Shown here piece by piece: positions 32,001 through 47,000 of a stretch of DNA of 64,000 nt; the stretch's first letter is position 1, and each line of letters starts with the position of its first letter. The stretch covers positions 17,543,599 through 17,607,598 of the forward strand of contig JAYGXS010000007.1 of assembly GCA_036362985.1 (NCBI GenBank), written 5' to 3'. The stretch comes from Ligula intestinalis. Taxonomy: Eukaryota; Platyhelminthes; Cestoda; Diphyllobothriidea; Diphyllobothriidae. The notes below the pieces were generated by a model. It saw only the letters and a list, made by a program, of their open reading frames with translations. It was not told the origin of the DNA and ran no database searches. Made by a program: the position numbers and the translations under genes.

Positions 32001-35000
32001 GGGATAGTTGCAGGTAGCGGTGATGAGGGTGCAAGAGGTGCAGTATTTATAGGATATAGCTGTAATTCATCACCTGTCTGATGCATCACTGACATTTAAC
32101 TTGATAGAATGGTTGTCGGTTCATCTGCGTCCTTATCATTAGTAGCCACGATTTCACCATTTGTGTTGAATGTTGACGTAATCTTTAGTCGGAAATTTGG
32201 CTCGATGTCACTACGGCTGTTGGTCGCCCGCACACTATCCCGCGTGCCTGATTCTCCTACCCAGGTTAGGTCTCAGCACAGAATAGGAGAGCAGGCAATC
32301 GTTGCGTTTGTCGATAGACTGCGAGCTTCAGAACCAAGTCTTGAGCAGATCGCGCGGTTGTTATCTCTTGCGAAGATTCCGGCCTCCTGAAATTTGAAAA
32401 TATGGCCCGGTCCTATTTATTGAGCCGCAGCCAAAGAGAGTGCTATCCCTTAGTACTACTGCTAAGTATGTCTACCAGAAACACTACTGCTACGTGTTCA
32501 GCATTTCGCGTCCTGAACAATCTTTAATTTTTTTGGCGTAGTTGCTTTGACCGCAACTGCACCAGATTCGGTAAACGACTCCAGACGTTTCCTACGGTGG
32601 TATAGTGGGTCTTTGGGCCTCATGACCTGGCCCCTGATGGTGGCTTATGTGCAACCGCAACCCCAAGTGAAATGATAATGCAAAATGTCAGGCCAATACA
32701 CTTTTTATTCCAACGATTGCATCTCCTTCCTCTGGACTGCTTCGTGCTCACATCACTATCTCTTGTCTAGGTTACTGTGGGGCGAGTTGCTATGGGGACG
32801 CTGGTGGCTCAGCGAACGCTAGAAGTTCCCAGTCACCGAAAGGCACGAAATGACCATTGCAAAATATAACTGTAAATTTCATGCGTTACAGTTGACCAGG
32901 CAAGTAATTTAATCTGAGTGTGATTAAACTTACGTCTCCTGGTGGGACCTTGTGGCTTATGTGTTCAGAGGGTTGACTTTACTGGCACCTTCCCCCCACT
33001 GTCATGAGTTCTGCACTCACCGAGGCTGCCGAGTTTTCATGAGCGGGTCAAATGAATAAGTCGCTTAGTGCAAGTGCACTTCTGAGCCTATTCATTTTGT
33101 TGAAATGTGGGCATCCCAAGTAATATAGTTTGAGATTGAATATGTTCTTCAGGAAATATAATTTTATTTCGTGAATTTTCGAGTCTGGAACCCCAGACAT
33201 CATCAGACGTTGAGAAAAGTGAATGCAAAAACAAGTAACAGTCAACATTTCAAATCGTAGGAAAAGTCAATAATGCAGTGGCGTAGGCTGCTGCCGTGTG
33301 TCTCCCTCTGGTCGGATCGGTTCGCGTCTCGCCCATTTCTGTTTGAGATTTTTGTACGAACAGTCCAACTCGACATGCCTGCTGATGCATGATGTGTCCG
33401 AGTGCATCGCTTCGAGGAATTCACGTTCATTCAATTAATTTTCTTCAATACCCGTTTGCCACAATAATTACCGGCAGTGTAGATTCCTAATCTCATGAAA
33501 TGTCAATCAAAATTCTGAAATGTTTTTTTTTCGATTTGAAGAAATTACTTTATTAGGGCCATAGTATTGATTCTCATGCAGCCTTATGTACTTACTTGTA
33601 CTTGTTACGGCTGTGATCATGCCTGATCTAGCCGGCCTCAATGATGTCACGAACGGTACCTCTCCATGCGTGGCGATTGGTGGCAGCGGATCTGGAAAGC
33701 TCCACCCAGTCCCTTCTCCAGCGACGGAGACCGAAGATAGAAGGTCCAAGAACTGCTTAAATGTCTTGATGGACGGTGTCGACCCAAGTCTTTAGTTCCC
33801 CTCCTCTTCAACGTTTCCCGGTGGGCTGCGTTGCCGGGTCTAGGGCAGAATAGGTAAGCTTGTGGGGTGAATGACGGAGAACGTGTCCAAACCACCTCAG
33901 TCGCCTTTTTTTAATGGCCTGAGATACGCTCGTGATACGATCGCAGCGGATGCGGACTGTCTCATTTGAGATGAAGTCGCTATACTTAAATCGCAGGATC
34001 TTCCTCAGGCACCGGTGGTCAAAGACCTCCAGTCTTCGCTCATCTTCAGCGCGCACAGCCCAGCATTCACATCCATAGAGGAGGACTGACCGGATAGATG
34101 CACGGTATACACGAATCTTCGTGGCGATGGAGATGTCGCGTCGGATCCATAGGCGCTTTTGAAGGATTGAGAAAACCCAGCGAGAAACATCGATACGGGA
34201 TACAATGTCATCCCTGCTCTGCCCATTCGGTAGCAGCCTCGCCCCGAGGTATTTAAAGCTGTCTACTTCTTCAAGTTGATGGCCATTTATCCCCAGGGGT
34301 GCCTTCTCCTGGTCAGGGATGCAGCTCGAGAACAACTTCGTCTTTCTGGAATTTATGGACATGCCAACCGACATAGCGATCTCATTTAACCGCGACACTA
34401 CCGACTGTAGACCCCCAAAGCTTGAGGCTAACAGCGCAATATCATCGGCGTAGTCGAGATCAGTTGGTCAGCCTCCGGGTGCAAGTTCAACACCCTCCTC
34501 TTCATGTAGGGCTTTGCCGAGAATCCAGTCAATGACGTAGTTAAACGGAATGGGTGAAAGGGCGCAGCCCTGACGGACACCAGACCGGATATCGAGCGAC
34601 TGAGAGAGATTGTTGTGGACCAGGACTCGTGCGGTGGTAGACCGAGAGTAGGCCTTGATCACAACAATGAGTTTGGTCGGCACTCCATCCAGTTCCATTA
34701 TACGTCACAGGGACTCACGATGGATGGAATCGAATGCGGCGGCAAAGTCGAAAAAGCAAACGGCCGTCGGTTGCTGGTTGCTATGGCGGAATTATTGAGT
34801 GCGCCTCAGTGTGAATATTTGATCCGCACATCCCCGCCCAGCTCGGAATCCGGCTTCGTTGGGTCGTGTCCTGGAGTCACGTACAAACTGGAAGCACCTG
34901 TGAAGAAAAACAGCGAAAATCTTTGCATTAGTAGTTCTCGCATCTTGTCTTATCTCCCTTCTTGTGTACAGGTACAAGGAAACCTAAACCCCAGTCATCG

Positions 35001-38000
35001 GGAACGGCCTCTTTTCGCCACGCCTGTACAATCACCTCATGGAGCCGAGGAGCCAGGGTGTCGACACAGGACTTGTAGATTTCTGCAGGAATACCGTCCT
35101 CTCCGCATGCCTTGTTGTTGCGTAGCCTCTGCATTGCATCGGTAACTTCGTCTTCGGAAGGGAGGTCACACGACACTGCGTAGGCAGGAGAGGGTTGAAA
35201 CTCCGCTGTGGAGGACAGGGGGGGGGGGTTGATGGATTGTTCGTCAAAGCTGAGGAGGTGCTCGAATTGTTCACGCCAGCGATCGACCTTGGCCGAGTTA
35301 TCAGCAATAAAACCTCCATTCACATTCACATCGCTTACCACTAACTTGGCGGATGATTTGGTGCAATTTTCGAGTGTCGCCAACCTTTGAGGCCTGCTCC
35401 ATAAAAGTCGCCGTTTCGGACCAATACTTCTGCTGGTCATCTCCACCCGACTTTGCTGTCAGCTTTCGAAGTTGGCGGAAGGAGGCATCGTTTCGGGACC
35501 TGGCTCGAGTCGTCTCGGCCGACAGATGTAGGGTTCTTCCGCTGATCCAGTCACTGCGGCGCCGCTGAGTGAATCCGATAATTTTCTCAGCTGCCCCATA
35601 GATGGATGTCTTCAGTGATGGCCACTTGCTACTGCCTTCGCTGTCACCCTGGGTTGTAAGACGGGACCGGATTTCTGTGCTTAGAGCCTCGGTAGTGTTG
35701 GTTTGCCGGAGCTTTGCGACATCAAGGCGTCTCGCACGTTGCATTTTGGGCGCAGATGAGAGGTGAACTTCACTCGCATGCAAACGAGAGCATGGTCAGA
35801 GCCGTGGACGTTATCAGTTTCGACGCCTCGCATCGACCTGCTATCGGGGACCCAGCTGCGAAACCGTGAACCAACTAGAATGTAATCGATCTGACTGGCG
35901 TTACGACCATCGTTCGAATACCAAGTCAGTAGATGTATGTGATGATGCTGAAAGTATGTGTTGGTAACACACAGTCGGTTCTGTTCGGCAAACTGCAGCA
36001 TCCTCTCACCATTGTCCGTTCGAAAGCCAAGCCCATAACGACAAAGAATGTGGCTGTTTGTCGGGTCACCGGGCCCTTTCCGACCATTCCAGTACCCAGC
36101 AAAATTAGCAGATCTCAACGAGGGAGTCGTTCGGCTAGCTCCTGCAGCTGCGAGTATAAATTGTCTTTCTCTTGCTGTTCAGCCACCGACGTAGGTGCAT
36201 ACACAGATACGACCGAGATGTTCGTAAAATGGTCTTTTAGTCGAATATCGGCCATTCGGTCATTGACTGGTTCCCATGCCAGTGGTGCACGGTTGGCTTG
36301 TTCCGAGAGGGCAATAGCCACACCGTGTCTACCAGATGAGTCACTCGGACCACTGTGATACAACGTGAGAAGGGAATCGACCCCCGGGATTTTGATTCCT
36401 CGGGCGCCTGAGTCGGGGAGTCGGACTTCTGACAGGCAACAAACATCCACATGATATTCATGGAGACTGTGCGCTGTCAGTTTTTGAGTACCATGTTCCA
36501 GAAATGTTCGCACATTCCAGCATCCAATATCAAGAGTCCGTTTTTGGTTGAGCAGTCCAGCTTGCATATTATTCGCCCGCACCACCGGACAAGGGTCGGG
36601 GAGCGCGTCGGTTCCCGCGGACGCCGTAGCATTGGTCGTAGTAAAGTAAGTGGACATGACATGAGGTTTCTTGGGAATTTTGAATGCAGGCACATCCCCA
36701 AAAGCCGCTCGGATTCTTTGTTCGAGGTTGTCTCCTCTAGCACTTTGGCTCAAGAACCTCGTACAAGGCAGTGGTTTTGGTGGCAAGCAAACCGATTTAA
36801 TAGCGGTTCACGCTAATGTAGAAATATCTAATTCATGTCAGGATGCTGGTTTTTAAACAAGCTTCTTTCTGGCCACCTTTAGAATCATACTATGCAATAA
36901 TGACTACTTAAGTAGTATGCATGTTTCTGATTGAATTTCAATGTTACTAAAAATAAATATACGCTATAGAAAACACGCACAAAAATATTATAATAAGGAG
37001 AGGCGTCCTTTGGGAACATCAACAAATTTATTCGGTAAATTTTCGACACTGGTCGTCGTCAGACTTGCGAGAAATGTGCAAAGAACAGTTCACATTTCAA
37101 AGTGCTGATACAGTTATATAGTCATTTGGTGTGAGCGTTAATTGGGAGTTGCAATTTGCGTCACATCGTGGTGGATATGATTAGTAGTCGCAGTGTCGAA
37201 AATTTACTGAATAAATTTATTGATTTCCCCAAAGGACACCTTTCCTTGAAATTGCATTTCTTGGGATGCCTGCCTTTCAGTTTATACGAAAAAATACTAT
37301 TTCTTTTACTCGTTGGACAGCAAATTACGTTTTCTCCAAATTGTATACTCAAAGCAAAGTGTCCTCTGGTTCAAAAAACGTTTCTGATTATGAGACTTAA
37401 AAGCTGCGAAATGTTCAGCATAATACACCGTATCCGTCAATTTATTAATTTAGCTTATGATGGGTACATCACAGTCAACAGCCATTGTCAACTATTATGA
37501 GGACTGCGTAAAGTCATTCTCATAGCGTAGGGAGATATATGGCTTTTTTCAGACCGGATTTACGTATTCTATAGTTTAGGAACTTTGAATTTGAGTGTAA
37601 CAGTCCGCAGGTCTTAGAAACGTTTCTTAAAACCACTAGAAACCCTTTCTTAAAGTATACTATTTGAAAAAAGGTTTAATTGGTTTTCGAAAGAGTACAT
37701 AAAATATTATTTTTGTTTGGATGATTTCTATAAAGCATATTTGAATTTATAAGAATTGAAAATCAATTCGAAAACTGCATGCTTAAGTAGCCGTTTGCAG
37801 GCGATCAAAAAGAAGTTCTTTTAAAAACAGACCTAAATTGTATAAAACGTCTTCGGATTAGGCTGCACGTTAATCCATATTACAACCCTACTCAAGCAAT
37901 TTGTTCGAATCGACAAAACATTTCAGAAGTTTTGTGGACATTTCAGGAGAGACATTGCCAACACCAATCCACAATTATCGACTAATCATGAGCTTGCGCA

Positions 38001-41000
38001 TTCATACATTGGTTAGGACGACCGTGTTCGGTCCACCCTGAGTAGCTTGGAGTGTAGTGTATGGAGCGAATCTGTCGTGTTATCGTCCGGCCCAGGGTTT
38101 TTTATTTGCTCAGTTAGGTCACATCCTGAGCCGACTGCGTGTGTTTCAAAGCTCATTGGCCGGCGTACAGTGAGGGCCATGACCTGCAGCAGTTTGTAGT
38201 GTGTCCGTTTTCATGTCCGCTGTTCATACGGCTTAGCATAGTAGATCGCGTCCTGTAAAACTCTCAATGAATGCTGTTGGAAAGTTGAAAATAAGGTCTG
38301 TTTTTGTTGAGTGCGTGACACCTCCGCACGTTGCGTTCAGCAGATGGTTGCTGCACGAAATCCTCCTTGAGATACGAATCTGCGCAGGAATAGTCTATCT
38401 AAGACCACAAACTCGTGCGTTCTCATAAGTAAATGCTACATAGTTCTTTAGTGGTGACAAAAGAGCATTTAATTTGTCTCACGAGATGCATTTCTTAGAC
38501 AGCAAAGTCTGAGCGAGCTCCAGTGTCTTGCACGTTCTTGGGGCAGGCATACTTTAGGCATAAAACCTCACGCCTCGGCGTCAGCCACTGCGTCCAATCT
38601 CATCACCCGTCGTTGGCAGGAGCTGGCTGTCGTCAGGAGAGGGAAAAGAGGGAGAGAGAGAGAGATAGACTGAGCAATTCGCCCTTCTGGTCAATCAGTG
38701 CATCTCCTCCCGCTAAAATAAATCTGACGCACTTGAATCTGCCAGGATGCGCTAACAGTTGTAGCTTGGAGAGTTGCCAACTGACAGAATACCTCTCAGT
38801 GCCTCTCATGACCGAGAGCCAGGCGCTGCAAGGACTCCATTTATGCGGCACTTTCACTGTGATTGAAAGTCTTTTCGACCATCTGGAGAAAAACTTCACT
38901 CGATAAAAAGTGACCACTCAAGTAGTGTGCTTTTTTTCTTGTATAGATTTTTAGTGGCCTTAAAACTTCGAATATGTTTTTAAGAAAATACAAGAAAAGG
39001 TATTCTTTCTTGTGCTCATTTGATGGTAAATCATGTTTTTAAATCTTGTACTCAACGAAAAGGTTTATCAAGGCTGTAAAAGGGTTCCCAATTGTGGATA
39101 TTTTCAAGACTTAGCATTTTACATTCAAATCACCACATCTATTCGTTTCTGAATGCCCTAAGAATGAATGACTGAACAAAACAACGGCAACGATGTTTGC
39201 ATATTTTATATAATGTTATACAATTTCGTGACCTCTTACTCAACTGAATACGGTTCTAGCCTATGAATAAGATAAAAAAACTTTCCAATTAAATTTTGAC
39301 CTGGAAGGCTGAAACTTTATAGGCAAGTAGGAAATAAACTGTCGCTCTTAGATGCGGGTGCACATGGTGAGGGGGAAGAGGAGGGGGAGGCGATAATTGA
39401 ATCCAGGCATTTCAGTTTAGTATATGGTATTACATTGCATAATTGTGTCAGGGCTATATTTTATTCTTTCTATATCATCTAAGAAGATATGATATTCCTT
39501 ATAGACTGAACTCCCCTTAACACAAATGCAAGGGAAGATCGGGCTCAAAATTATTCGGGAATCGCGAAACTTTTTAAAAACTAAAATATACTTCTTTGAG
39601 TGAAAAAAAAAATAAATGAGCATTCTTTCTTCATGTTTTTTATAAAATGTATTTGCATTTTTAAGGGCACCGAAAATCTACAGAGAAAAAATGCACAATA
39701 CGCGAGTTGTCATTTTTTATCGAGTAAGTTTTACTTTCGTGAGACCGAAAACACGTATAAGTCAACATCCTGATGTGTCTACAATATCACCGAATCACGC
39801 TCCTAGATGATAAATATTACAATTGTCCTTAAGTACTCCTCCCTAATATAAAAAAACTTTTTAAAATTTTGATATACATCGCATGAGGGCGCTCACTGAC
39901 TGTAGGCATCGATAATCCTTTGCTTTACTACGGCTTTGCTAACCTGTGTAGTTTTTTGTTGTCAAATTCGATTTTGTTGGGAAAAAAAGCCGGCATCGCG
40001 TCCTGTCATGCTGGATCGAGCAGTACACTCGTTCTCACTTGCACCCACCTGCGAAAAACGACACCAGTTTGGTGCTGTGCAAGGTCCCCTTGCTGTTGCA
40101 TCCACACACACACATACGTAGACGCACTCAAGTAGACTTCACCAGCGCAAAAGCCCTCCTCAAGGGCGTGGTCTCTCCCAACTGGTAGGCACTTTCTTCT
40201 TTTGCATTCCAGCTTTGCTGCGGTACACCAAAAAGTCGACTTGAGTTGTTCGCTGAGACCGCTTGCACAGGAGTAGGTCTGTGATTTGTGAGTAGGACCT
40301 GATGCACAGTATGAGCTCTTGAAATGACAGAGAGTACACGACTGAATTGCAGGGGGCGGGGGGAGGCGTGCTTATAATATGAGCCGTAAGTCACACGTCC
40401 TTGATCGACATCTCTGATGCTGGCAGGTCCGGCACAGCCGTTAGCTTCGCAAGGCCGCGACGATAAGAAAGCTGCGCCTGGGAGGGGCATTGTTTTCTAG
40501 CAAAACCTCTTCATGATTGCCGTTTTTAGGAAGCATCATTTGAGTTGAGCACACTCAAACTATTTTGGGAGAGAATACCGCACTACGTGTACCAGCTAGG
40601 TACTCTCCGGCAGCGCGTATATATTCTAGAGTTCGTTGTTTTACCTCACCAATTCTATTTTTTCGTTTTGTGGGATGCTCGTGGTCCCCACTTTTCTCAT
40701 TATTACCGCACTATGTTTTAAGAATATTAAAGAAGATGAAGGACAGGGATCGATTTCCTCGTGTCACCTTGTAGTGTAACTCTAATCCTCGCCTTCACAT
40801 GTCCATGTGAAAAATCTACAGTATTTCACCTATCTGGCGCAAACTGCTGAAATTTATGAACAACTCATCATCACTCGCAAATCAGAATGGCAAGGGTTTA
40901 CCGTCGTTTTCGACAATTTCCATCACGACCTTCAGCAAGCTGAAGGCAAACACGGTGACTGTAGCTGAACTATAGTGAAAGAGTGTGTGTGTGTGTTCGA

Positions 41001-44000
41001 CTATCGATTTCGATGAAGTCCACCAAGTGCACCAACAGGTTGGTACAGAAGGTGACGCCCTCAAGGAGTAGACTATAGTGATAGCGGACGTATTTAGCGC
41101 CAACGGCACTCATCACCTTCGTCCGGGGTCAAGAAGACCAAACGGGACCCTGCGTTGGCCGCTTTATCCAATGCTGGCCAGAAACACCGCCTTAGTTTTA
41201 AGTGACAGTAGACTTCGCGTGGGTACTACCGCACTACCTACCCTTACTCACTCTTATTAGATGTCAAGACAGGCTCAAAGGGACTGAGTCTGACACAGCT
41301 ACTCCTATTTATACTACTAACTATTAGCTGGCAATGTAGCTGCACGTTAGTAGTACTGGTACTAAAATTTGTCAGAGGTGACGCTGATCAAAGCCAACGC
41401 TGGGATCTCAATGAGGAGTGCGAATCTGGGCTTAAACTATTCCGTCTAAATAAATGGTTGGGGCCCTGAGCACAGCAGAGCTTGCCTTGGTTTCCACCCT
41501 CTCAACTTTATCCACCAGGCTGTGTCTACTGCTGCTAGAAGTACCTGCCTATGCTTAATTGTTAATTCTAGTAATCATGCTTACTGAGGCTAGTAAATAG
41601 TATACTATATTATGGCCTGTGTATGCTTTGTAAGAGGTCAGCAAACAGTATGCACTCCCAATCTGCATGAGGTAAGGTGATTAGGTTATGGGTTAAGTAA
41701 AGCGTTATTAAAAAAGAGCACAAGTCCTACCATGCCTTTATGTCGTAAAGTATGCCGACTATAGACTGCCTACAGGCCTACTACAGTATATATCGGTAGC
41801 TTGGACTTTGCAGAGCGTATACTCATATCCTCTTGATCCCAACAGGGGCTGTAAATCTTGGTTTATTCTATTCTAAGTAAATACATGTTTGAGGCCCTCT
41901 CACCTTTGTCCACCAAAAACTGTCACATTTTTCTAAGTTTAGGCGTGTATAGTGAAAGGCGGCTCGCAGGATCTACCCCACTCTCTCGCCACTCCGGTAC
42001 CCGATGTCAAGACAAAAGCCGAGAAGACCGGAGATGGGGGAGGCTGCAAGTGGCTGGTGTGGCCGAAGCCGCCCCTTAGCGTGCGACCACGCTCAGAACG
42101 GTCAGTTTCGCAAGATAGACACAGAGCGACTGGCCGGGTGGTCCTTGCAACTACAAAGATCAGGGCGTGGCAGCCACCATCGTCACCCGCAAATTCGGTA
42201 GTCGCCACCAGCCGGTATTCACACCTCTAGGTCAGAGAGAGAGAGAGAGATGCAATCAACCAGGCAATCATGTACGCAGCCTGTTTGCCCAGTGGGAACG
42301 CAAGCCCATACACCGACGGAATCAGATCCAAGACAACTGCCAGCGCACACCAGGCCGCAGAGACCATGGTTTACTGAAGCGTGGCGTTGCATACACACAC
42401 AATCCTTAAATCTCAGAAGGGTGACGGAGAGCCCTGCATCTAGCCTAGGCCTTTACCCTTCATAGATGGAGTAACCACTCAGTCATCGACCGAGAGGTAA
42501 TACCCATACTCATCAACCAAATCACACGGGAAACACAGCAGTCGCGTTCACACCCGCCCTCCCGGCGGTCAAGGTCTGCCACACCCATCTTACGTTGGAT
42601 CAACCCTCCCCTCCGCCTAAAGGTGTTTTTGCTGACGGAACAACCCCTATCGGCCACGCTGCTCCGACTTCTCCTCCTTGCCGTCCTGGAACTTCCTAGT
42701 ACTGCTGGTTCTGCCGACTCCGCCTGAGCCGCCGCGACTGGTTTGTACGTTGCGGCTTCTGCAATGGATGGTGCCATCTCCGCTGCAGTGGCTTCGCTAA
42801 AGCCGCCGATTTATCGCCCTTTACGTGTCCCAGCTGTCCCGTGCCTCTACCAGTTTCAACGCCTCCAGCCCGTCCTGTCTCAACTCCAGTTCAGCGCCAA
42901 TTATCTCATTGGCAATCTTGACCATCTTCTGGTCTTCATGCGTTCGCACAGCATAGCTGTAGCGGCTATCTAAGAGACAAAGTGGACTAACTCCACAAAG
43001 GTTCCTTTATGTGCCGACTATACGATCGTCCATTGCGACTGCGGCTGCAGCAAAGGCGGAGGTTTGGCCTTCCTGGTGGACAAATCTATTGCCAATTATC
43101 AGCTTCCCCTGCGTAGTATCGATCCCATGGAAGTACTTGCTATTTCCCTCGACACTGGCCTGGTGCCGCTAACCGTCGTGAACGTCTACATTCCTCCGAC
43201 TTCCATTTGTCCTCCCGGTTTCACCGCCTCTATCGTTCTCTACTTACATCTGGCCACAGTTTGGTGCTAGGCGACTGCGACGCCCACCATGACCTGTGGT
43301 GCTCTAACTTGGCGGCCGATCCCCGGGGAGAAGCCCTGGCGGATGAATTATAACACGCCCCATTTGTCGTCCTCAACGAGAACAGCCAAACGCGACTCCC
43401 GACCAATGGTGCCTACAGCTCTCCCGATGTTTCCCTCGCCAGTCTCAGTCTAGTAGCCTCCACCATATGGAGCACGGAAATCAGCCTGGGCAGCGACCAC
43501 CTCCCCATTGTGCTCGAATTGGCAACCGCTCCCGACCGTATCAAGGTCCCCAACAGACACTTAATTGACTTCAAGCGAGCCGATTGGACAGCGTTTACGT
43601 CCGAATGCGAAGCCGAGATCGATGGCCTACCGTCTCCCACTTGTGTTCACACGGCGGAGCGAGCCCTTTGTCGACTGCTCCTGGCAGCAGCAAGTCACCA
43701 CATCCCGAACGGCCGCATTCCCCTACTCCGTCCTACCTATCCACCTGAAGCCTCCCGCTCGGAACGCGAGAGAGATGATATCCGAGCACGTGACGCCAAT
43801 GTCCCGCGCATCGTCAAGCTGAACGGCCTAATCAACTAGACCATCAACGACGGCAAACGCCAACGCTGGCATGAACTAGTTGCAGATTGCAATTTCAGCG
43901 GCAACTCAGCTGCCACTTGGAAACTTCTACGCAACCTGACCAAACCCCGGGCTGATACATCTAACCAGTCTATTAGCTTCGGGGACGGCAACTTCATTTC

Positions 44001-47000
44001 CAACAATGGTAAGATAGCCGCAAAGATGAACAGGCTGTTTTCGCCCCGCTCGGTGTCCAGTCCCAAAAGTCAGCGCTCCCTTCTTCGCTTCCTCCATAAA
44101 GCCCCGCCTAGGGACATTTCCTTTTCGGCCGATGCCATCCTTACGCCGTTAAAAGAACGAGAGCTTCGAAATCCTTAGGAGCAGATGGTCTGGCGCCTAT
44201 CCATTTGCGCCACATCGGCCCTAAGTTGGCTGCTTACCTTGCTGTCCTCTTCAACCTCTTGCTGGCTAATTCAATCATCCTCGGTTGTTGGCGCCAGTCG
44301 ATAATCATCCCTCTGGTCAAAGCGGGCAAGGAACGCAGCCTGGCGACCTCTTACCGCCCAATTGTCCTCCTCAGTCCATTGGCGAAGATCCTGGAATGGC
44401 TCATCCACCCAATTCTGACGTCCGTGGCGGAACTCTCTTGCCATCAGCATGGTTTTCCATCAGGTCGTGGGACCACAACAATACCTTTCGAGCTCAGTGA
44501 CGGCATCCTCAAGGGCTTCAATCAACAGAGGCCCGCGCCGCGAACCGTGGCCGTCTCACTTGACCTGTCACGAGCAATCGGCTGCGTCCGCCACGTTCAG
44601 CTCCTGCAGGATTTGGTCTCCCTGAACGTCCCGACTGGCCTGGTCCGTGGCCGCCATGATCGTGTCCTTTTCCGTCGCGCTCTCTCTAAGCCCTGGAAGC
44701 AGACCTGAAGCGTTCCTCAAGACTCTGTGCTCATTCCGACGCTCTTCAGCACCTACATGCGAGAGCTCCCACTCCCCCAGGCACCTGCGCAAGTGGTATC
44801 TTACGCGGACGATGTCACGTTCTTCTGCCGGCACCATCGCATCGATCAGGCAGTGCAGCACCTCACGAAGTTCATGCCTGATATTGAAAACTTCTTCACC
44901 CAGCGTGGAGGAGAAATGAGGTTACCGTCTCCCGGTGCTTTTGGGTGGCTATCCACCTCCGATTGCGGTCGCAGAACAACATCTCCCGAGGGTCACTGGC
45001 CGTACTCTAGCTCAACTGCGCAGTGGCTACTCAATGGTCCTACGTCATTACCAACATCGGCTCGACCCGTCCACACCCGACTGCTTTCCAGACTGCCGTA
45101 CTTCTCCGCATGGCTGTCAGCCTCTGTTGACCTGCAGTTTCCGGCAAGGCACCCAACTCACTCCCGTGGGCCTTTGGCTCAAGCCGGTCGACGTATCGCC
45201 TGTTCTCCGTCTCCCAACTACTCCCAGTTTGGGTTCCGGCGGGGACTCCTGACCCAACAATGGGCTACGGCACACGACAGTTCCCCCGTCGATTTCGACG
45301 ATTGGCACACACACACACACACACGACAGTTCCCCCGTCGATTTCGACGATGGGCACCACGCGCTCCAACAAGCCGCAGCAAACGCTGAAGCAAGCCGCA
45401 GCATACAGAGGCAAGCTGGGCAAGCAACACGAAAGCGACAGCAAGCAGGAGCAACGCAGAAAACTCGTGCGAGAAAAAACAGGAGTTTAGGCAGACTCGC
45501 ACAGAATCNNNNNNNNNNGCCTGAAACCCAGTGGGAACGCGAGCGCAGTCACCAACAGGGAATCAGAAGTGAGAGAAAGTGCCAGCGCCTTCCAGGCCGC
45601 AGGGGCCGTGGTTGGCTGAAGACTGGCATTGCATGTGCATACGGACATTCGAGCTCCGAAGGGTGAGAGCAGCCCTACAAGAAGCCTGGTCCAACACGCT
45701 TCTGAGATGGGTAACCAAACAGTCAACCACTGAAAGGCACTATCCATGCTCCGTTGCCGGTCGGCGTCCGTGGGCGAGGCTGAAAGGAGAGCAAGAAACA
45801 GCTTGTGAACATTGCAATTGTGGACGTGCAGACGAAGAAGAAGAAGAGAGGGTGCAGGGAACGAAAGAAAGGAAGACCGAGAAAGATAAAATAGAGATAA
45901 GCATAAGTGACCGATAAAAAGGAAGAGAGGGAGGAGTTAAAGAATATGAGAAGAGAGGGGAGGGCGGAGGAGCTAGAGTGAGCGAGAGAAATAACAGGAA
46001 CAAAAACACGCCTTACTTTTCATCGGAGGATTGTTGTGGAGTGTTTGAGGCGGCTGCAGTGACTATAGTTTCGGCTAGTAGTGTTTATGATGCTAATAAC
46101 AAAAAGATTAGCAGTACTGCAGAGGAAAGGAAGCCACAGTCAACAAGGCTTAGGGGACCTGAGAGGTGGTACGAGTTAGAATTTATAGGAAATACCATTG
46201 ATGATATAGCTGTAACGCATGCTTATTAGTGGTAACTCACGAAACAGCGTGACAGCCCCAGTTAGTGTGGGTTGAGTCCCTGGTGGTGATCAGCTGGTTA
46301 CTGCCAGCTGGGCTCTGTCGGTCTTTGGATTACTGTGAGCCGTGCGCGGCCGGCTCGTACTCACTCACTCCCTCCCCCCCTCCCCGTGACCCTAGCAGCA
46401 GAAATTGCTGTTGCCTACGCCGCTACAGGCCGCGCAGCCTCAAGTTCTGTCTGCTATGTATGTTAGACTAGCGGAGAACCATGTTTTCCGTGGCCTGCTC
46501 CCCCCGAAGAAACAGCGTTGATATCGATTGTCGTTAGGCCCCATGTCGTTGAATTAGGCGAGGCCAGGAGTATAGCGACGATCATTCCCCCCGGGCCCTG
46601 CTAGCGGATTAAGCGTGATTGACAAGAGCGACGATCAACCCCCCCTTTTCCCCACTTACGCGTACCCAGAGTCACACCAGCAGATAAGGCGTAATTAGCA
46701 AGATGACTGTGATAGATGTGAGGCGAATGCAGTGACATGACTGAGGCTTCAGATAGCACCCTAAATTACCGCTAAGAGCAGGAATGTTTTGAAGCGTGTC
46801 TAAAGGTGCAAATGAATGCACGGCAGGACGTCCTATAGAAGACAGCGAGAAAGAACGGGTAAACTTGATTGCCCAGGAGTTGAGATTGAGTTACTAGTGA
46901 TTTAATAGGATTCTAATACTGGAGAAGCTAGTACGAGAAACCATGCTGAATAGTAGTAGTACTAACATTAATAGTAGTAATAGTGCAGAAGGCATCTTAT

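Larger units (their letters stand above)
33540..36846 (-). mobile_element. RTE-like non-LTR retrotransposon, nearly complete but inactive
   Basis: The minus strand carries a full RTE-type series: endonuclease (36786-35681), linker (35783-34928), RT (35446 to 34468), the YADD region with a stop just before it (GG-stop-PTDLDYADDIALLA near 34460), the C-terminal region (34398-33808) and the typical VFGLRRWRRDWVELSR ending (near 33700). Its 5' end abuts foldback element FB2 at about 36847. It lies antisense to the host gene in intron 4. Confidence 0.82.

Noticed and set aside
38523..38906. 127-codon plus-strand frame
   Set aside because: Low-complexity GA-derived Arg/Glu run, no family likeness, and it runs into the arm of FB3.
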